DNA of 39,340 bases, from contig ONLG01000015.1 in the NCBI GenBank assembly GCA_900318625.1, positions 1 through 39,340 on the forward strand, in the 5' to 3' direction. Position numbers and translations under genes: made by a program. The notes beneath the pieces are model-generated. The model was not told the origin of the DNA. It was given only the letters and a program-made list of their open reading frames with translations, and did not search any database. Of this stretch, positions 1-6,761 are shown piece after piece; position 1 is the first letter of the stretch; the number at the start of each line of letters is the position of its first letter. Origin of the DNA: an uncultured Prevotella sp. Its GTDB lineage: Bacteria > Bacteroidota > Bacteroidia > Bacteroidales > Bacteroidaceae.

Positions 1-127
1 TATTGTTGCCCCTTCGGGGTGTAGGGAGCCTAACGTTCATGCGGATATGTTATCCGCCTGAGTCGAATATCAGGATTTTAAATCCGCCATGCCCTGCGGC
101 GCAACCTCCAAGGAAGAGGGGAGTGGG

Positions 128-250
128 AGCCCACCCCTGGCCCTCCCAAAGGGAGGGGGGGAAAGCGACCGTTAGAAGTTAGACGGTTAGTTGTGAGAGA
201 ATACTGAGCCTCGTTCAGGCTCCCTCCCTTCGGGAGGGCCGGGGTGGGCT
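128..250. repeat. MITE-like palindromic element with terminal inverted repeats (intergenic copy)
   Basis: Arms at 128-157 and 222-250 are near-perfect inverted repeats, differing by about one substitution and one single-base gap, around a roughly 64-bp interior. Each arm contains its own palindrome (CCCTCCCAAAGGGAGGG type) plus a flank ending GGGGTGGGCT or its complement. Size and architecture match the element inside prmC at 32429-32546, but the interiors are not obviously alike. No transposase is present, so it would be a non-autonomous or REP-like element (inference). Confidence 0.65.
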
Positions 251-259
251 TCCCATCAT

Positions 260-286
260 CCCCCAACCCCTCCCCAAGGGAGGGGA
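260..286. repeat. Solo half-copy of the GC-rich palindromic repeat
   Basis: A single arm reading CCCCAACCCCTCCCCAAGGG and then AGGGGAG. It matches one terminal arm of the 128-250 and prmC elements, and the repeats at 16380 and 26440, in reverse orientation. No partner arm lies beside it. Confidence 0.6.
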
Positions 287-307
287 GATTGAACCTATTG
301 AAGTGAA

Positions 308-339
308 CCCCGAAAGTAAAGCAAAAAAACTTTCAGGGG
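308..339 (-). terminator. Possible asnB terminator hairpin
   Basis: CCCCGAAAGT (308-317) pairs with ACTTTCAGGGG (329-339, one bulged base) about 30 bases past the asnB stop codon. The T-rich tract on the minus strand sits in the loop rather than after the stem, so this is not a classical intrinsic terminator and the call is weak. Confidence 0.3.
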
Positions 340-370
340 CACGTCAGGTTAGCGAAATGTGAGGAAAATG

Positions 371-2059
371 TCAGTATGCCTGCTCGTGTACTCCGCTGAC
401 GGCGCGTCCCGAGGGATCGTTCATGCCCTTGAAGGCCGCATCCCACTCCAGTGCGATGGCTGTGCTGCACGCCACGCTCGCCTCGCTGGGCACGCTGCGT
501 GCTGCCGACTCCGAGGGGAAGTGCTCGGCAAAGATGCTGCGATAGTAATATTCCTCCTTGTTGCGCGGCGGGTTCACGGGGAACCGCTCTGCTGCATGAG
601 CCATCTGCTTGTCGCTCACGGCTGCCGAGGTGACGGCCTTCAGCGTGTCGATCCACGAGTAGCCCACTCCGTCGCTGAACTGTTCCTTCTGCCGCCATGC
701 CACTTCCTGAGGAAGCATATCGGCGAACGCCTCGCGGACGATGCGCTTCTCCACCGTCTTGCCCTGACACATCTTTGCCGCCGGGTTGGTGCGCATGGCT
801 ATGTCGAGGAACTCCTTGTCGAGGAACGGCACGCGACCCTCCACGCCCCATGCCGAAAGGCTCTTGTTGGCGCGCAGGCAGTCGTACTGGTGCAGTTTGG
901 AAAGCTTGCGCACCGTTTCTTCGTGGAACGCTTCTGCCGACGGTGCCTTGTGGAAATAGAGGTAGCCGCCGAATATCTCGTCGGCTCCTTCGCCCGAAAG
1001 CACCATCTTGATGCCCATCGACTTGATGACGCGAGCCAGCAGATACATCGGCGTTGAGGCTCTCACGGTGGTCACGTCGTAGGTCTCGATGTAGTAGATT
1101 ACGTCGCGGATGGCATCAAGCCCCTCCTCGATGGTGTAGTTGATTTCGTGGTGTACGGTGCCTATATGGTCGGCCACAAGGCGTGCCTTGGCGAGGTCGG
1201 GGGCACCCTTCAGCCCCACGGCAAACGAGTGGAGACGCGGCCAGTATGCCTTGGTGCGGCTCTCGTCCTCGATGCGCATCTCGCTGTATCGGCAGGCTAT
1301 GGCCGAGATTACCGACGAGTCGAGACCGCCCGAGAGCAGCACCCCGTAGGGCACGTCGGACATGAGCTGTCGCCTGACGGCATCGGTCAGCCCGGCGCGT
1401 ATGTCGGCTGCGCTCGCCCCGTTGTCCTTCACGGCCTGATAGTCCATCCAGTCGCGCTGGTAGTATCGGCGCATACCCGGCTCGCGGCTCCAGTAGTAGT
1501 GTCCCGGCAGGAAAGGCTCATAGCGTTCGCACTGTCCCTCAAGAGCCTTCAGCTCCGAAGCCACCAGCACCTTGCCGTCGCTGTCGTAGCCTATATAGAG
1601 AGGTATCACGCCGATGGGGTCGCGGGCTATGAGAAACTCGTCACGCGCCTCGTCGTAGAGCACGAAGGCGAATATGCCGTTGAGCTCCTCCAGCATACGG
1701 CATATCTGCCGGTGGCTCAGGTCGTGGGCTATGCTGCCGTAGAGAGCCAGCACCACCTCGCAGTCGCTGCCCGTCTGGAACTGGTAGCGCCCTGCAAAGC
1801 GGCGGCGAAGGTCCTGATGGTTGTATATCTCGCCATTCACGGCCAGCACCTGCTTGCCGTCGGGCGAAAAGAGTGGTTGGCGGCCCGACTCCGGGTCGAC
1901 GATGCTCAGCCGCTCGTGGGCCAGTATGGCACTGCCACCCATGTATATGCCGCTCCAGTCGGGGCCGCGGTGGCGTATTTTCTTACTCATCAGCAGGGCC
2001 TGCTGGCGCAGTTGAGGCGTTGGTTCGCTTATTCCAAGTATTGCTGCTATTCCACACAT
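371..2059 (-). CDS. asnB: Asparagine synthase B (glutamine-hydrolysing)
   Basis: Makes asparagine from aspartate, ATP and glutamine in the cytoplasm. The 562-residue protein matches AsnB throughout. Cys2 (MCGI) is the class II glutaminase nucleophile, followed by RHRGPDWSG, the glutamine-site motif NGEIYNH and the GSDCEV segment. The synthetase half carries the ATP-binding SGGLDSS motif, then SGEGADE and the WRQKEQFSDGVGYSWID signature. Length is within a few residues of the E. coli enzyme. The start is fixed because Cys2 must directly follow the initiator Met. A -7 box at 2122-2129 drives it, leaving a leader of about 55 bases. It is divergent from the AraC-led operon and belongs functionally with the glutamine genes further right. 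Recognition is very secure. Confidence 0.97.
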   Translation of the reverse strand: MCGIAAILGISEPTPQLRQQALLMSKKIRHRGPDWSGIYMGGSAILAHERLSIVDPESGRQPLFSPDGKQVLAVNGEIYNHQDLRRRFAGRYQFQTGSDCEVVLALYGSIAHDLSHRQICRMLEELNGIFAFVLYDEARDEFLIARDPIGVIPLYIGYDSDGKVLVASELKALEGQCERYEPFLPGHYYWSREPGMRRYYQRDWMDYQAVKDNGASAADIRAGLTDAVRRQLMSDVPYGVLLSGGLDSSVISAIACRYSEMRIEDESRTKAYWPRLHSFAVGLKGAPDLAKARLVADHIGTVHHEINYTIEEGLDAIRDVIYYIETYDVTTVRASTPMYLLARVIKSMGIKMVLSGEGADEIFGGYLYFHKAPSAEAFHEETVRKLSKLHQYDCLRANKSLSAWGVEGRVPFLDKEFLDIAMRTNPAAKMCQGKTVEKRIVREAFADMLPQEVAWRQKEQFSDGVGYSWIDTLKAVTSAAVSDKQMAHAAERFPVNPPRNKEEYYYRSIFAEHFPSESAARSVPSEASVACSTAIALEWDAAFKGMNDPSGRAVSGVHEQAY

Positions 2060-2121
2060 AAGTTTTTGCGTTTTGATGGTTCACAGTGGCTGTGGCCAGT
2101 CACATTGTAGTTGTTTGGCTG

Positions 2122-2129
2122 CAAAGTTA
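2122..2129 (-). promoter_or_regulatory. asnB promoter -7 box
   Basis: TAACTTTG on the minus strand, followed by CAGCC, matches the Bacteroidota -7 consensus TAnnTTTG. It lies 62 bases upstream of the asnB ATG. No -33 TTTG at the usual 19-21-base spacing was found. Confidence 0.6.
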
Positions 2130-2372
2130 TGGCAAAGTGTCGCAAACTGGCTATGATGACGAACTTTTTGTTTCTTGATTTTGTGTTTAAGTGATAATTT
2201 GAAAGTAAAACAGTTGAATTATGAATAAAGTGTAAGCAAAAAGCGGCACCAGGGCAGCTTTCTGGCAAGTGGGCGAGGGACCGGAAGGGTTGCTGAAAGG
2301 GTGGGGCGATGAGCCGTTTTCAGCCTCGCGGAATGTGGTTGGGCCCCCGCTGCAAACCGGCGGAAACTTCCA

Positions 2373-2467
2373 TTCGACCAAAACAAGTTGTTTTGGTCTC
2401 CAATTAGCACCAAATTGCAATGCAATAAGCACCAAACGAGAGACCAAAACAACTTGTTTTGGTCGAA
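2373..2467. repeat. Large inverted repeat with nested palindromes
   Basis: Two perfect 28-bp arms (2373-2400 and 2440-2467) are separated by a 39-bp loop. Each arm is itself nearly a complete palindrome (ACCAAAACAA, one central base, TTGTTTTGGT). The loop has a direct repeat AGCACCAAA and the palindrome TTGCAATGCAA. It could be a small mobile-element remnant, a cruciform or a paired operator; nothing decides between these. Confidence 0.75.
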
Positions 2468-2692
2468 GCGAACAGCCCTGCCGTTTTCCGTTGCTGTCAG
2501 ATGGCGTGCAAGTGAGGTGTTTTTGGGCTTTTCGTCAGGAAAGTTTCAGCCGTCGGCGAGCCTTCTGCCCGTGGCGGAAAGGGGCTGCAAGTGAGATGCC
2601 CGTGCGCCGCATTCGCGCTTATTCTTGGTCGTGCTGCTCTGCTCAGCCCTGTGCCATCGGCTGGTTATTCTGTCAAAAAAGTGTAATTTTTC

Positions 2693-2709
2693 GCAATAAA
2701 TATTATTGC
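2693..2709. promoter_or_regulatory. Candidate operator dyad upstream of the AraC operon
   Basis: GCAATAA-ATA-TTATTGC is a perfect 7-bp dyad about 50 bases upstream of the -7 box at 2759. A second weak dyad, ACAAC/GTTGT (2731-2748), overlaps the expected -33 region. Either could bind the AraC-type regulator encoded immediately downstream; this is inference. Confidence 0.3.
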
Positions 2710-2758
2710 AGAACGTTCACGGCGAAAAATACAACGTCGGATTGTTGTCGGGAATGTT

Positions 2759-2766
2759 TAATTTTG
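2759..2766 (+). promoter_or_regulatory. AraC-led operon -7 box
   Basis: TAATTTTG followed by CACCCGAAAT matches the Bacteroidota -7 consensus. The transcription start would fall near 2772, which excludes the upstream in-frame TTG (2706) and ATG (2754) as start codons. The sequence from TTTG onward (TTTGCACCCGAAAT) is identical to that at the gltB promoter. Confidence 0.6.
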
Positions 2767-2774
2767 CACCCGAA

Positions 2775-3677
2775 ATGAAAAAACGGATGCTGATGGCTGA
2801 TGCAATTGCAATGTTGGAAGGACTTGAACCTAAGGCGGCTTTGGACAACGAAGTGCTCTTATACGACGGTCTGAGCGAAGTGCAGATAGCCAAGCCGTGC
2901 GCACCCGTTAAGCTGGAGTTCAATGCCATAGTCTATTGCCGTAGCGGCAAGGCTGTGCTCGAGGTGGGCGGCAGCAGGCAGGTGGAGCTGCAGGCAGGAA
3001 TGTTGCTGCTTGTGCCTGCTCAGAAGCTGCTGCAACCCATGGTGGTGAGCGCCGACGTGGAAGTGGGAGTGCTGTTTGTCAGCGACCGCGTGCTGAAGTC
3101 GGTGCTCGGTGTCCAGGTGAACATCTGGAACCGCGCCATGTATCTCAACGAAACCTACATCGTCGATGCGCGGCGGTGGTCGGATGTGCTGCATCTCCAG
3201 TCGGACAATGTGTTCCGGAGCGGCGACTTTGCGCTGAAGAGCGAGTTCGTGCTGTCGTTTCTGCGCGAACTGCTGCTGATAGTGTGCGAGGAGTTGCTGC
3301 GTCTGCAGTCCGTCGACGAGTCGTCAGGCGAGCAGTCCACGGAGCGCGAGAAGCAGCTTTTCAACCAGTTTCTCGGAATGTTGCAGCATGAGCAGCAGAA
3401 GCGCCAGCAGGTGAGCTACTATGCCGAGCACCTGAGCATCACTCCGAAATATCTGTCGACGCTGTGCCGCAACGTGAGTGGCAAGTCGCCCATGAAGTGG
3501 ATAACGGACAGCGTGATGGAGGACTGCTACCAGTTGCTGCGCGACACCGACATTACGGTGAAAGAGATTTCCAACCGGCTGGGGTTCCCCAATTCGTCGT
3601 TCTTCGGTCAGTATTTCCGAGAGCAGGCAGGCATGACTCCCATAGAGTATCGCACCAAGTACAGAGGCAATTTCTAA
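2775..3677 (+). CDS. AraC-family transcriptional regulator
   Basis: A 300-residue protein from the chosen start, with an N-terminal sensor-like domain and a C-terminal AraC/XylS DNA-binding domain (about residues 215-300). The second helix-turn-helix carries the typical pattern VKEISNRLGFPNSSFFGQYF followed by GMTPIEYR. The N-terminal half looks like a cupin-type ligand-binding fold (AVLEVGG and GMLLLVPAQ segments), but no ligand can be named. Three bases separate its stop from the next ATG, so it is probably the first gene of the biosynthetic operon and its likely regulator (inference). The start is uncertain: the -7 box at 2759-2766 leaves ATG at 2775, 2793 or 2799 as possible, all with very short leaders. 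Confidence 0.85.
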   Translation: MKKRMLMADAIAMLEGLEPKAALDNEVLLYDGLSEVQIAKPCAPVKLEFNAIVYCRSGKAVLEVGGSRQVELQAGMLLLVPAQKLLQPMVVSADVEVGVLFVSDRVLKSVLGVQVNIWNRAMYLNETYIVDARRWSDVLHLQSDNVFRSGDFALKSEFVLSFLRELLLIVCEELLRLQSVDESSGEQSTEREKQLFNQFLGMLQHEQQKRQQVSYYAEHLSITPKYLSTLCRNVSGKSPMKWITDSVMEDCYQLLRDTDITVKEISNRLGFPNSSFFGQYFREQAGMTPIEYRTKYRGNF

Positions 3678-3680
3678 GGT

Positions 3681-4814
3681 ATGGTGAAAATCGATGTCGT
3701 AAAAATAAAATGCCGCAAGGAGTTGGATGATTTCATCCGGCTACCTTATTATATATATAAGGACTGTGAGCAGTATGTGCCCGATTTGGAGAGCGACATA
3801 CGCGAGCAGCTCGACCCGAAGCGTAACCCTGCCTTTGAGTTTTCGGATGTTCAGCCGTTTGTGGCCTACCGTGAAGGAAAGGCCGTGGGGCGTATTGTGG
3901 GCATCATCAACCGCAAGGCCAACAAGCGGTGGCAGCGGAGCAATGTCAGGTTCTCGCTCATCGAGTTTGTCGACGACGCGGCAGTGTCGGCAGCACTGAT
4001 AGATGCCGTGGCTACCTGGGGCCGGTCGTTCGGGATGAACGTCATGGAGGGCCCTTTAGGCGTAACCGACTTCGACAAGGAGGGTATGCTCGTTGAGGAC
4101 TTCCACCTTACCGGGACGATGAGCACCATCTACAACCCCGACTATTACCCCCGTCACATGGAAGCTCTGGGCTTCAAGAAGGAGGTGGACTGGCTGCAGA
4201 TACGCGTCAATATCCCCGCCACCGTGCCGGCCCGCTATGCAAGAACGGCGCAGTATGTGCGCGAGCAGGTGGGGCTGAGGGTCATCAAGGTTTCGAGCAA
4301 GGACATCGGCAAGGGCGACTACGGCAAGAAGATCTTTGGTTTGCTTAACGACGCCTACAAGCCAATATTCGGATTCTCGTCCTTGTCGGAGAAACAGATC
4401 GACCAGTTTGTGAAGAAATACCTCGGACTGATAGACAAGAAGCTCATTCCGTTGGTAGTGAATGAAAAGGACGAGCTGGTTGGTGTGGCCATAACGATGG
4501 GCTGCCTGTCGCGAGCAATGCAGAAAGCGCGTGGCCGGTTGTGGCCCACAGGCTGGTGGCATCTGCTCAAGGCCCTCAAGTGGCGGAGCGAGGAAAGTGC
4601 CGAGATGCTGCTCATCGCCGTGCGGCCCGACTATCAGGGGATGGGTGTCAATGCCCTTTTCTTCGACGACCTGATACCTATCTACAACGAATATGGCTTC
4701 AAGTGGGCCGAGACAGGGCCGCAGCTCGAGGACAACGTGCGCGAGCTGTCGCAGTGGAAACCGCTGAAGCCCGAGTTCGTGAAGCGCAGAAGATGTTATT
4801 TTAAACAGATATAA
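3681..4814 (+). CDS. GNAT-like acyltransferase-family protein
   Basis: A 377-residue cytoplasmic protein without signal peptide or membrane segments. The C-terminal part has a GNAT-like pattern: LLIAVRPDYQGMGVNALFFDDL (broken here as LLIAVRPDYQGMG, then VNALFF), which resembles the acetyl-CoA-binding motif Q-x-x-G-x-G/A. The N-terminal half includes a conserved-looking EGPLGVTDFDKEGMLVEDF segment. I recognise it as a family common in Bacteroidales, usually annotated as N-acetyltransferase, with no known substrate. It sits between the AraC gene (3-base gap) and the ketosynthase (14-base gap), so it is likely co-transcribed with the fatty-acid-like genes. It might acylate the product or carrier, but the sequence does not show this. 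Confidence 0.75.
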   Translation: MVKIDVVKIKCRKELDDFIRLPYYIYKDCEQYVPDLESDIREQLDPKRNPAFEFSDVQPFVAYREGKAVGRIVGIINRKANKRWQRSNVRFSLIEFVDDAAVSAALIDAVATWGRSFGMNVMEGPLGVTDFDKEGMLVEDFHLTGTMSTIYNPDYYPRHMEALGFKKEVDWLQIRVNIPATVPARYARTAQYVREQVGLRVIKVSSKDIGKGDYGKKIFGLLNDAYKPIFGFSSLSEKQIDQFVKKYLGLIDKKLIPLVVNEKDELVGVAITMGCLSRAMQKARGRLWPTGWWHLLKALKWRSEESAEMLLIAVRPDYQGMGVNALFFDDLIPIYNEYGFKWAETGPQLEDNVRELSQWKPLKPEFVKRRRCYFKQI

Positions 4815-4828
4815 ACAAACATATAAAT

Positions 4829-6055
4829 ATGGAAAGAAGAGTAGTAATCACGGGAATGGGCATTTGGTCGTGCATCGGTACGTCGCTCGACGAGGTGCGC
4901 CAGTCCCTGTATGAAGGACGCAGTGGCATCATCTTCAGCCAGGAGCGCAAGGACGCAGGCTTTCGCTCGCCCATCTGCGGCAACGTGCCCAAGCCAGACC
5001 TGAAGAAGGTGCTGAGCCGCAATGTGCGCCAGATGATGCCCGAGGAGGCTCAGTATGCCTATCTGGCTACCGTGCAGGCTTTGGAGCAGGCACGGCTGAC
5101 ACAAGACTACATAGATGCCCACGAGGTGGGTGTCATCTACGGCAACGACTCAGTGGCCGAGTCGACGATGGTAGCCATGGACAAGTTCCGCGGAGCAGGC
5201 TCGACAGCTGCCTGTGGCAGCGGAGCCATCTTCCAGTCGATGAACTCTACTGTGACGATGAACCTTGCCACGCTGTTCCATCTGAAAGGCATCAACCTGA
5301 CAGCCTCGGCTGCCTGTGCCAGCGGTTCGCAGTCGCTGGGACTGGGCTTCCTGCTTATCAAGAACGGTTTGCAGGACTGCATCGTCTGCGGCGGTGCCGA
5401 GGAGAACAACATGTATGGCATAGCATCGTTTGACGCGTTGCAGACTTTCTCTACGCGCCTCGACGATCCCACCAAGGCCAGCCGCCCCTTCGACAGCGGT
5501 CGCGACGGTCTGGTGCCGAGCGGCGGTGCTGCCACGCTGGTTATTGAGAGCTACGAGCACGCCGTCAAGCGTGGTGCAACTATCCTGGGCGAAATCCTCG
5601 GCTGGGGCTTCTCGGGCAACGGAGAGCACATCTCCACCCCCAATGTGGAGGGACCGGCACGCTCGCTGCAGCGTTGTCTGGAGAGTGCGGGCGTGGCACC
5701 TACCGAGATAGGCTACGTCAATGCCCATGCCACCTCTACCCCCATCGGCGACAGCCGCGAGGCAGAGGCCATAGCACGTGTGTTTGGCGACTACAGGGTG
5801 CCTGTCACCTCGACGAAGAGCCAGACGGGACACGAGATGTGGATGGCTGGAGCTTCTGAAATAGTCTACTCAATGCTGATGATGAAAAACGGTTTCATTG
5901 GCGGTTCGCTCAACTTCGAGAACCCTGACGACGTTACACGTTGCATCAACGTCATTCCCGAGACCCGCGAGCAGCACTTCGATATGTTCCTGAGCAATTC
6001 GTTCGGCTTCGGTGGCACCAATTCTACGCTGATTGTGAAGGATTGGAAAGAGTGA
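4829..6055 (+). CDS. Beta-ketoacyl-ACP synthase (KAS I/II type)
   Basis: A 408-residue condensing enzyme that would extend an acyl chain on ACP by Claisen condensation with malonyl-ACP. The full active site is visible: Cys163 in AACASGS, His300 in NAHATSTPIGD, and Lys330/His335 in TKSQTGH. The C-terminal SFGFGGTN glycine loop is present. The start MERRVVITGMG is the usual family start. It is the only ketosynthase in the operon, followed 36 bases later by its presumed acyl carrier protein. The context (MMPL exporter, LolA-like protein, specialised dehydratase and reductase) points to a secondary pathway of the aryl-polyene kind rather than housekeeping fatty-acid synthesis; that is inference. 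Confidence 0.92.
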   Translation: MERRVVITGMGIWSCIGTSLDEVRQSLYEGRSGIIFSQERKDAGFRSPICGNVPKPDLKKVLSRNVRQMMPEEAQYAYLATVQALEQARLTQDYIDAHEVGVIYGNDSVAESTMVAMDKFRGAGSTAACGSGAIFQSMNSTVTMNLATLFHLKGINLTASAACASGSQSLGLGFLLIKNGLQDCIVCGGAEENNMYGIASFDALQTFSTRLDDPTKASRPFDSGRDGLVPSGGAATLVIESYEHAVKRGATILGEILGWGFSGNGEHISTPNVEGPARSLQRCLESAGVAPTEIGYVNAHATSTPIGDSREAEAIARVFGDYRVPVTSTKSQTGHEMWMAGASEIVYSMLMMKNGFIGGSLNFENPDDVTRCINVIPETREQHFDMFLSNSFGFGGTNSTLIVKDWKE

Positions 6056-6091
6056 AACAATAAAGTATAAATCATAAAACCTGAATTAAAA

Positions 6092-6337
6092 ATGACAAGA
6101 GAAGAAATCATTGCACAAGTGAACAGCCTTCTGGCTGAGGAGTTTGAAGTTGAAGAGACCGAGTTCGCCCCCGATGCGAACCTCAAGGAGACTCTGAACC
6201 TCGACAGCATCAACCTGGTAGACCTTATAGCCCTGGTGCAGTTCACCTATAAGATTACCATTCCAGTTGAAGACCTGAAGAAGATACAGACCTTCACTGA
6301 CCTGTATGACTACATTGAGCAACACCAGGAGAACTGA
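6092..6337 (+). CDS. Acyl carrier protein
   Basis: An 81-residue acidic protein with the carrier signature LNLDSINLVDL. Ser39 in the DSI motif is the expected 4'-phosphopantetheine attachment site. Length and the acidic helices are typical of an ACP, but DSI replaces the DSL of housekeeping AcpP, which suits a pathway-dedicated carrier. No phosphopantetheinyl transferase is encoded nearby, so modification would rely on the cell's general enzyme. One base separates its TGA from the ATG of the dehydratase, implying translational coupling. Confidence 0.92.
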   Translation: MTREEIIAQVNSLLAEEFEVEETEFAPDANLKETLNLDSINLVDLIALVQFTYKITIPVEDLKKIQTFTDLYDYIEQHQEN

Positions 6338-6338
6338 T

Positions 6339-6761
6339 ATGAAGTTTGCCGGCAAGGACATCTATAAGCTCATTCCCCAGCGCAAGCCTTTCGTAATGGT
6401 GGATGAGTTTGAGGCAACGGGCGATAATGCAGGGCAATCTGCACTGTGTGTCCGAACCGACAACTATTTTATCCTTCCCGACGGAACAATGGCAGAGACC
6501 GGGCTGATAGAGCATGTGGCCCAGTCCTGCTCTGCTCTGGCGGGCAGCCACGCATTGTCTGGCGGCTCGTCGGCACCTCCTGTGGGTATCATAGGCGAGG
6601 TGAAGCATTTTTCCTGCAACCGTCGGCCTCGTTCCGGGGAACGCATAGAGACAACCGTCAGTTTCGGTATGTCGTTCGGAAACGTCACTATGGCCACCGG
6701 TAAATCGTATGTCTGCGGTGAGCAGATTGTTGAGATTACACTTAAAATATTCATGCAATGA
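6339..6761 (+). CDS. FabZ-like 3-hydroxyacyl-ACP dehydratase (hotdog fold)
   Basis: A 140-residue hotdog-fold protein that would remove water from 3-hydroxyacyl-ACP to give the enoyl product. Seen: the N-terminal IPQRKPFVMVDEF segment, which matches the family's LPHRxPFLLVD, and a central helix GLIEHVAQS whose Glu aligns with the catalytic Glu of FabZ. The canonical GHFPG motif carrying the catalytic His is absent; the aligned stretch reads YFILPDGTMAET. This divergent form is what I expect in polyene-type clusters. The ATG at 6339 is chosen because it follows the ACP stop by one base; an upstream in-frame ATG at 6306 would overlap the ACP gene. Its own stop overlaps the MMPL start (ATGA). 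Confidence 0.85.
   Translation: MKFAGKDIYKLIPQRKPFVMVDEFEATGDNAGQSALCVRTDNYFILPDGTMAETGLIEHVAQSCSALAGSHALSGGSSAPPVGIIGEVKHFSCNRRPRSGERIETTVSFGMSFGNVTMATGKSYVCGEQIVEITLKIFMQ

Larger units (their letters stand above)
1..370. other. Gene-free segment downstream of asnB
   Basis: No supportable gene is seen. A perfect 7-bp dyad (GCGGATA/TATCCGC, 41-57) lies at the left edge and may belong to the 3' end of a gene outside the window. The rest is taken up by GC-rich palindromic repeats (annotated separately) and a hairpin-like sequence just beyond the asnB stop codon. The short open frames here are repeat-derived and have no protein-like composition. Confidence 0.6.
2060..2774. other. Long divergent intergenic region (asnB / AraC operon)
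   Basis: Contains the asnB promoter at the left, a large perfect inverted repeat in the middle (2373-2467) and the AraC-operon promoter at the right. Between about 2470 and 2690 no gene or signal is seen; the open frames crossing it have non-protein-like composition. Confidence 0.6.

Noticed and set aside
1148-2110. Long plus-strand open frame opposite asnB
   Set aside because: Antisense shadow of a secure AsnB; composition is not protein-like and no family is recognisable.
2706-2774. Upstream TTG/ATG starts for the AraC gene
   Set aside because: They lie upstream of the predicted transcription start from the -7 box at 2759-2766.
2269-2778. 169-residue open frame in the asnB/AraC gap
   Set aside because: It runs through the large inverted repeat and the promoter; the sequence is rich in Cys, Trp and Arg and matches no family.
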